Shown here: piece after piece, positions 58,313 through 64,000 of the stretch
How positions within the stretch are numbered: the first letter of the stretch is position 1
Layout of the letters: every line of letters starts with the position of its first letter
NCBI RefSeq assembly: GCF_024362695.1
Contig: NC_065419.1
Location: 15,686,678 to 15,750,677 of the forward strand
Reading direction: 5' to 3'
Source of the DNA: Pectinophora gossypiella
Taxonomy: Eukaryota > Arthropoda > Insecta > Lepidoptera > Gelechiidae
Length of the DNA: 64,000 nucleotides
Made by a program: the position numbers and the translations under genes
Notes under the pieces: generated by a model
Told to the model about the DNA's origin: nothing
Seen by the model: only the letters and a program-made list of their open reading frames with translations
Databases searched by the model: none

Positions 58313-61300
58313 GGGCGGCTGCGGCCGCGCCACCACGCACACGCCGGCGTAGGAGCGGCCCACGGCCATGGCGGCGGGCAGCGGCGCCCAGGCGTCGGCC
58401 GCGGGGTCGTACACCTCCACGGTGGCCAGGTTGGCGGCGCCGTCGTCGCCGCCCACCACGTACAGCTTGCCCGCGTGCGCCACCACGCCGGCGTTGCGCC
58501 GCGCCGTGGCCATGGGCGCGGCCGGCGTCCAGCCCTCGCCCTCGCGGTAGCGCTCCACGGAGCGCCGCACGGCGGGCCCGTCGTGGCCGCCCACGGCGTA
58601 CAGCGCGTCGCCCAGCACGCCCACGCCGGCGCCCGAGCGCCGCGCGGCCATGTCGGCCACGCGCTCCCAGCGGTCGGCGCCGGGCTCGTAGCGCTCCACC
58701 GACGCCAGGCACTGCCGCGACGCGCCGTCGTAGCCGCCCACGGCGTACAGCCGCCCGCCCAGCACGCCCACGCCCACGGACGAGCGCCGCGTGCTCATGC
58801 CGGCGATGGGCCGCCACACGCCCGCCGCCTCGCGCGTCTCCAGCACCTCGCCCGAGCTCAGCCCCGTCGCGCCGTCGAACCTGCACACGCCACGCTGTAG
58901 CTTGTGGAGCTGTACGCGTCAATTCACTTTTATTACAGCTTCACAGAGTGCCTTTTCAGGGACACCTGTATACTGTTATAAGAAGAAACGAAGAGAAGTA
59001 AAGGTAATTAGAATCAATCGGAACGTACCCGCCGACGGCGTAGATGCGGGTGCCGATGACGGCGACGCCCAGCGTGGAGCGGCGCGCAGCCAGCGCCGGC
59101 CCCGCGGCCCACGAGTCGCGCGCCACGTCGTACACGTCCACGCTGCGCACGCGCAACGTGCCGTTGAAGCCGCCCACGGCGTACACGCGGCCCTCCAGCT
59201 GCGCCAGCCCCGCGCGGCAGCGGCGCGACGGCAGCTCGGCCGCGGGCCGCCAGCGGGCCCGCTCCAGCGAGCAGGCCTCCACGTCGCGGATGGCCTTGGG
59301 CGCCTGTCCGCCCACCACCAGCAGTTCGGCCGGGGCCCGCGCCGGGGCCCGCGGCCGTGCCCTGGGACACGCCGCCGCCGCCGCCGCCCGCCGCGGGCCC
59401 CGCGCCAGGTGGAAGGCCAGCGCCTCGATCACCAGATCCTTGACGCGCAGCCCCGCGCTGGCCAGCGGCTCGGCCTGCGCCCGAGCCACCAGCGTCTCCT
59501 GCGCCACCAGCGGCAGCCGCACCCGCTCCAGCACAGCGCCCAGCGCCGCGCGCCGCGCTTCGGCCGCGTGCGCCACCCAGCGCAGCACCGCCTCCAGCAC
59601 CACCTCCTCGCTCGGTACCACCAGCCGGTCCGATTCCAGCAGGCTGGCGAGCGCGTCCGCGTCCAGCGCCAGGAACTCGTCGCCCTCCACCACCTCCACG
59701 AAGTGCGTCTCAAGGTAGCCGCGCGCCAGCCGGGCCAGGTCCTCGCAGGCGTGCAGCTCGGCGAAGGCGCGGATGCCGAGCGCGTTGTCCGGCGCCAGCG
59801 CGGCCGCCAGGAAGGCGCAGCACGCGGCCCGCACGCCGCCCACCTGCAGCAGCGACGCGGCCGCCAGCAGCGCCTGCACCGAGCCCTCCGTCACGCACAG
59901 CGCCTCCGGCTCGTACACGTACGCCACGATCGCCTCGAGCGCCGCCGGCTCCACGCCACGGATGCGCACCGTCTCGCGCGTGCGCTCTTCGAACTGCGTG
60001 AACATGGCGCGGAAGTAGGGCGAGCTGGCGGCCAGCACGGCGCGGTGCGCCCACACGCCGGCGTCGCGGTCGGCGTCGGCGTCGGCGCCGCCCGCGGCGT
60101 CGGCGGCGTCGCCGGCCAGCAGGCGCACGTCGCACAGCGTGGCGGCGCGGCGCAGGCGCGCCAGCGCGTCCAGCAGGCGCGCCGCGTGCGCCGGCGCAGC
60201 GGGCTCCTGCGGCTGCGGCCGCTGCGAGCACTCGTCCAACGACGACTGCGAGGCGCAGCGCGCCAGCGCGTAGCGCGCCTCGGCCTCGCTGGCGCCCGCG
60301 TCGCCGCCCGCGCCCGCCTCCGCCTCGGCCACCTGCTCGGCCGCGTGCTCCGCCGCCATCTCGGCGCCCTGCTCCGCTTCGGCGCCTCTGTAACGTCAAG
60401 TACAACACGTAGTAAGCAAAAGGTTTTCAAGAATTTATTTTCCCCAAAATTCTCTATTCAAAGGTTGTGAAATTTGGTTGAAATTTAGGTGTTACTTATT
60501 TATCTTGCCTGCACAAGCACAACATTGTGTTCATTGTTCATTGTGTGCCTAAACTGAGCAAGTGTTATGAAAAGAAATTTCTCTCCTAAGATTAAAGACT
60601 CTTTTTGTCTTTAATTTAAAGTTGTAAAGAAACATATACAGGTAAATTTCCCATTAATCAAACCAGTTTAATCATTCATACCAATTTGTACATTTATATG
60701 TTTTCTTCTTTTAATTAATTCCAAACCACATTGGTACCAACCACAGAGTAGCAATGAGTTTGCAAGTTTACTCTATTTAACAAAACCTGCGTTCAGTAGT
60801 TGGTGGTGTTACAAAAAAAGTAATAAAATAATTATTGTTTTATTTCATCATCACAAGGAAATAGGTACCTAGTAATATTATGATATGATGTTTCTGCATT
60901 TGTGGAAGACATTGAACATTTCAACTTGTCATATTAGTTAAGTACCTAAACAGATTTGGAACTTTGATCTTAAGTTAATAAACAAGTTTACTATAATCTG
61001 TACAGTACAAGTTGGACGGTGACCTTAAATGCCCTGACAAATTATCGGCTCTCAATTGAAATGTGGTATGAGGTGGGACCATGAGGGGCAGCAGGTAACC
61101 ATGACATCACTACAGTTTTCATTCAACGTACATGCAACGGACTGTACAAGATAATAATAGGTTTAATAGGAACATGAAGCTCAGTAATGGCACAAAAGGA
61201 ATTCTGTCCTATGTATGTTTGAGCTGATCTAAAGTACCATCTAAAGTAAAAATAGAAATTGAAGCTAAGGCAAGTTGAATCATAATAATATATGATGAGT

Positions 61301-61721
61301 TGAATCATATTATAGTGATATAAATAAATAACAAAATGACAATACAATTTGCCAAAGATAAATTCATATATTAAACAAATTACTTTAAACTTTTGAAACA
61401 CTATGTCTCCATGAGCTGTGAAGCCAATAGAATAGTGGTGAATATTTCTACTGTATGAAACATCTTACAGCTGATACTTACCACAGTTCTCTGATCTGTG
61501 GCAGCTACCTACTATATCCACTGACAAAAAGATTCAAGTAGGTACTAAACAAATATGATCTCTTGATATTAAGCATGAATTGAGCGAAATGTATGAAACT
61601 GTTGGATGGAAATGTAGTTAAGAAACACTGACAGCGGGTCGGGCGGCGCAACGGCGTCCGGGCGGTCCAGCTCGTCGCGGTGCTCCACCTCGGCGCGCTC
61701 CAGCTCAGGGCGCTCCTCCAT
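58310..61721 (-). CDS. kel: Kelch-like BTB-BACK-kelch protein, KLHL2/3 (ring canal kelch) type, 672 aa
   Basis: The exons are 61633-61721, 59029-60387 and 58310-58880; junctions CT/A and GG/G keep frame. The N-terminus is acidic and low-complexity. The BTB domain is at about residues 101-225 (CDVRLLAGD, then AHRAVLAASSPYFRAMF), with a roughly ten-residue Ala/Asp insert before the AHR block. The BACK domain is at about 230-340 (LGIRAFAELHACEDL, RLPLVAQETLV). Six kelch repeats run from about 384 to the end. VVGGQAPKAIRDVE and ELPSRRCRAG, with repeats YAVGGFNG, YAVGGFDG, YAVGGYDG, YAVGGHDG and YVVGGDDG, match the KLHL2/3 subgroup. Known members are Cullin-3 substrate adaptors that also bind actin; Drosophila kelch organises germline ring canals. 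The gene is divergent from the gene at 62766. The 559-codon plus-strand frame over it is a shadow. Confidence 0.92.
60388..61632. other. Intron 1 of kelch
   Basis: The intron is 1.2 kb and AT-rich. No gene, element or notable repeat is recognised apart from a TAGGTACCTA palindrome at 60862-60871. Confidence 0.75.
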
Positions 61722-61860
61722 AGCGCCCCCCGAGTCGCTCCTAGCACACAAGCTGCTGCCTCATCTACCCTATTCACTCAACACCACTGCACTAATATGC
61801 ACACCACCACACGCTGACGTACTTTTGTAGATGTCTGCTTGCCTATTCACCACTATTACA
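61722..61860 (-). promoter_or_regulatory. Kelch promoter / 5' UTR
   Basis: Immediately upstream of the ATG is a mixed-GC leader. TTAGTG on the minus strand (A at 61793) is a weak initiator match. The assignment is tentative. Confidence 0.3.
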
Positions 61861-62724
61861 CAAAACATAAAGTATATCTTGTTGGAATACCTTACGCGGA
61901 CAGTAAGTACAATGTCTATAAATAACTGTAATAAACAAAATAAACAACATCCACCATCCACCCACCCAAAAAGAACGAATGAATGTTTTAAGAACAAGGA
62001 CCAGGGCTGCCAGATGAAAAAAAGGCATGATCGTACGTCAACTACAAAAAAATCGTATTCCAAGGAAATTTTGAAATGAAAAGATAATACAACTTAAATT
62101 TAGCTTCGATCGCCATCGACTCGCAAAGAAGAAGACTTAAAAGTTCAAAGTTTTTATGAAAAATGAGAATAATTCGTTAAGAATCAGAAAAATAATGCAA
62201 TAAAACTGTTTATTAGACTTATACTAATTTTCTGAGGTTAATTTTTTTTTATTCGGAAAACTGCGCTATTCGTCATCTATCGCCTGCATCACTTGCATGT
62301 CCTCGGGTTTTATTATTCTTGGAACCAGTATCATGAGTGGCAGTAACGTCGGTACTTTTTACTGTAATTACTGGAAACAGCATTGGTAGGTTCAAGACAG
62401 TCCAGTTCCGATAGAATGGCGCCATCTAAATTTCCTTTATTTTCCTTTAGCGGGCACCACATTGCTTATAACCACCGGACAATGAGGGACTTTCCAGGCT
62501 CCGTTCCCCAAAAACAATATAGATGGCGTTGCACAGATTTAACGTAGTAATTAACGTAACATGGGGATATGGGACGCACCAAGAACGCACTCATTCCGTG
62601 AAATGTAAAAAATGGCAACACTAAATAAAATGTCAAACAAAAATGACAAATGAAAAGTTTCATGTTGTGTAGAGGGAACGGAAGTTAAGTTTCGAACTTA
62701 TCAAAAGAGGTATTCTAAAGATAA
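61861..62724. other. Intergenic region between divergent genes
   Basis: About 0.9 kb between the kelch leader and the next gene. AT-rich, with no recognised gene. Probably carries promoter elements for both genes. Confidence 0.5.
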
Positions 62725-62765
62725 AAATTCAGTCGTCTGAGTGACGAGGTGGACGCCGGTTTATT
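62725..62765 (+). promoter_or_regulatory. Core promoter with TTCAGTCG initiator
   Basis: TTCAGTCG has its A at 62731 and would give a 35-nt 5' UTR. GGTTTA, starting 28 nt downstream of that A, resembles a downstream promoter element. No TATA box. It is the same initiator as at gene D. Confidence 0.5.
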
Positions 62766-63011
62766 ATGGAGTTGCGGATGTGGGCAGGGTCGGCGTTTTG
62801 CCTCGCGCTATTGTGTGCGGGTGCCCTGGGTGCGGCGCGGGATGACTTCGTACGGTTGTGGACAGGCGGCGCCCTGGAGTACGAAATAGACAGCGCGGCC
62901 GTGGTGTACCCAGCGGCAGCGCCCGCGCAGCAGGCCGGTTGGCGGCTGCGAGCGCGTCTCGGCCTGAGCCCACTCGCCTGCGCGCCCGACGAGGCGCTGC
63001 TGCAGCTCGAG
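62766..63011 (+). CDS. Secreted protein, first exon; possible microsomal triglyceride transfer protein / vitellogenin-N family
   Basis: The exon is 82 codons from ATG at 62766, ending CTCGAG before the donor GTAACC (phase 0). Residues 1-24 are a clear signal peptide (MELRMWAGSAFCLALLCAGA, then LGAA). The mature start reads DDFVRLWTGGALEYEIDSAA, then GWRLRARLGLSP and DEALLQLE. An F-x-x-G-x-x-Y/Y-like opening followed by a GW-x-L-x-A-x-L strand resembles the N-terminal beta-barrel of the large lipid-transfer proteins (microsomal triglyceride transfer protein, apolipophorin, vitellogenin). Only this exon is in the window; the rest lies beyond 64000. That it is a secreted or ER-lumen protein is well supported; the family call is a guess from a short segment. 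Confidence 0.6.
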
Positions 63012-64000
63012 GTAACCGGCATTGCCAGGAAAACTTATTATTAACAGCTGTAGGAATAAATGACAGCTTAACATGTTTCAGATAATCCAGTTACTTAAAT
63101 GCCTCATTAAAAATTATTCCTTCTATAGCAACAGGCACATGGACAACTTTAAACATGGAGACAGTATAATTATATTTTAATTATTATTAACTATATAACT
63201 TTTCAAAACGTGCTTTTGTAGTTGTTAGTTAGGTAGAAACAAACTAGTTTTTTTTTAAGTTTAACAGTACTTATTAAAATAAAATACTACTTTAACTCTT
63301 TGTTGCAATAAAAAAAATATCAGACTTTTGATATTTATACAATATAATGTATTAAATTTAATTTTTTATTTATATGTAGAAAATACATTTATTTATATAA
63401 TGTAGAAGCAATACAAGCCTTTTATTACTATACATTTTAAAATATTTTTTAATCACATTTTGGTAATTTCTTCTGAAAGGAGGCAAGTCAACTGGCAAAT
63501 AAGGGATATTTCTATAAAAATATAAAATTGTAGTTAATGTTATATTTCTAAATAAAGATTTTAATTGACTAAATCTATACATATAAAGACGAAATATCTG
63601 ATTTACCTATATTTTTTATGTAGTAAGCTACAACAACTCTTCTTATTAATAATTTTGTTATAAATAATGCAAACAGCAAGGCAATGTCATAGAATAAAGC
63701 AATACAATACAAACACTTTCTATTGCACTTAAAACTTGCTCTTTAATGCACTTCTTTTTTAATCATCTCTAGAATAATGCACTGCTTTTAGAATATCAAG
63801 GTATAATAAAATAAAGTTTGGGTCTACCAGAATTGGCACCACTATAATGGGTATGGGGATATTTTGTCAGTGATCATGAAAGCTAATACTAGTCATGGAT
63901 GCTGGTTGTTATCATATAATTGTTATGGTAGCCATCTTCATGGCGTGTAGGTATTTACTGAACACATAATGTATTTATACATAAAGCATGTGACATTATT
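63012..64000 (+). other. Intron 1 of the gene at 62766 (runs off the window)
   Basis: AT-rich DNA with no second exon recognised before the window ends. Nothing else notable. Confidence 0.6.

Noticed and set aside
58791..60470. 559-codon open frame on the plus strand
   Set aside because: It is antisense to kelch exon 2, composed of Arg/His/Ala-rich shadow sequence caused by high GC; the minus strand has BTB, BACK and kelch motifs.

Overview
The window is nuclear DNA of a moth or butterfly. Evidence: long AT-rich non-coding stretches, GC-rich coding exons with GT-AG introns, many decayed insect retroelements and palindromic MITEs, and repeated 10-bp TAGGTACCTA palindromes. No bacterial, viral or organellar gene set is visible. 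The species cannot be named. All exon models come from reading splice sites and phases by eye; every model given as complete closes to a whole number of codons.

Layout. Two sister MADF-BESS genes, A (3581-10910) and B (17243-21643), lie in tandem on the minus strand, with decayed transposable elements in their introns. About 23 kb without a recognisable gene follows (about 21.7-44.7 kb). It holds MITEs, a LINE tail, minisatellites, C or G homopolymers and a few GC-rich or hairpin-forming islands. Three more MADF-BESS genes follow: C (44826-46452, plus), D (46989-48036, minus, convergent with C) and E (52673-55306, minus). At the right end lie a kelch gene of the KLHL2/3 (ring canal kelch) type (58310-61721, minus) and, divergent from it, the first exon of a secreted protein that may be a large lipid-transfer protein (62766-63011, plus).

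How they may work. The five MADF-BESS proteins combine a Myb/SANT-like DNA-binding N-terminus with a C-terminal BESS interaction motif, so they are probably transcriptional regulators. They fall into two groups by intron position: A and B, and C, D and E. Kelch has BTB, BACK and six kelch repeats, the layout of a Cullin-3 substrate adaptor and actin-associated protein.

Most notable: (1) kelch ends in UGA-CGG, a known leaky stop context, and the frame then stays open through a phase-compatible splice for about 190 codons, which recalls the UGA readthrough of Drosophila kelch; (2) the last exons of A and B share a 261-nt block with one mismatch although the rest has diverged, as expected from gene conversion; (3) B has a 198-nt intron inside its MADF domain that A lacks, flanked by a 7-bp direct repeat, as in intron gain by insertion.
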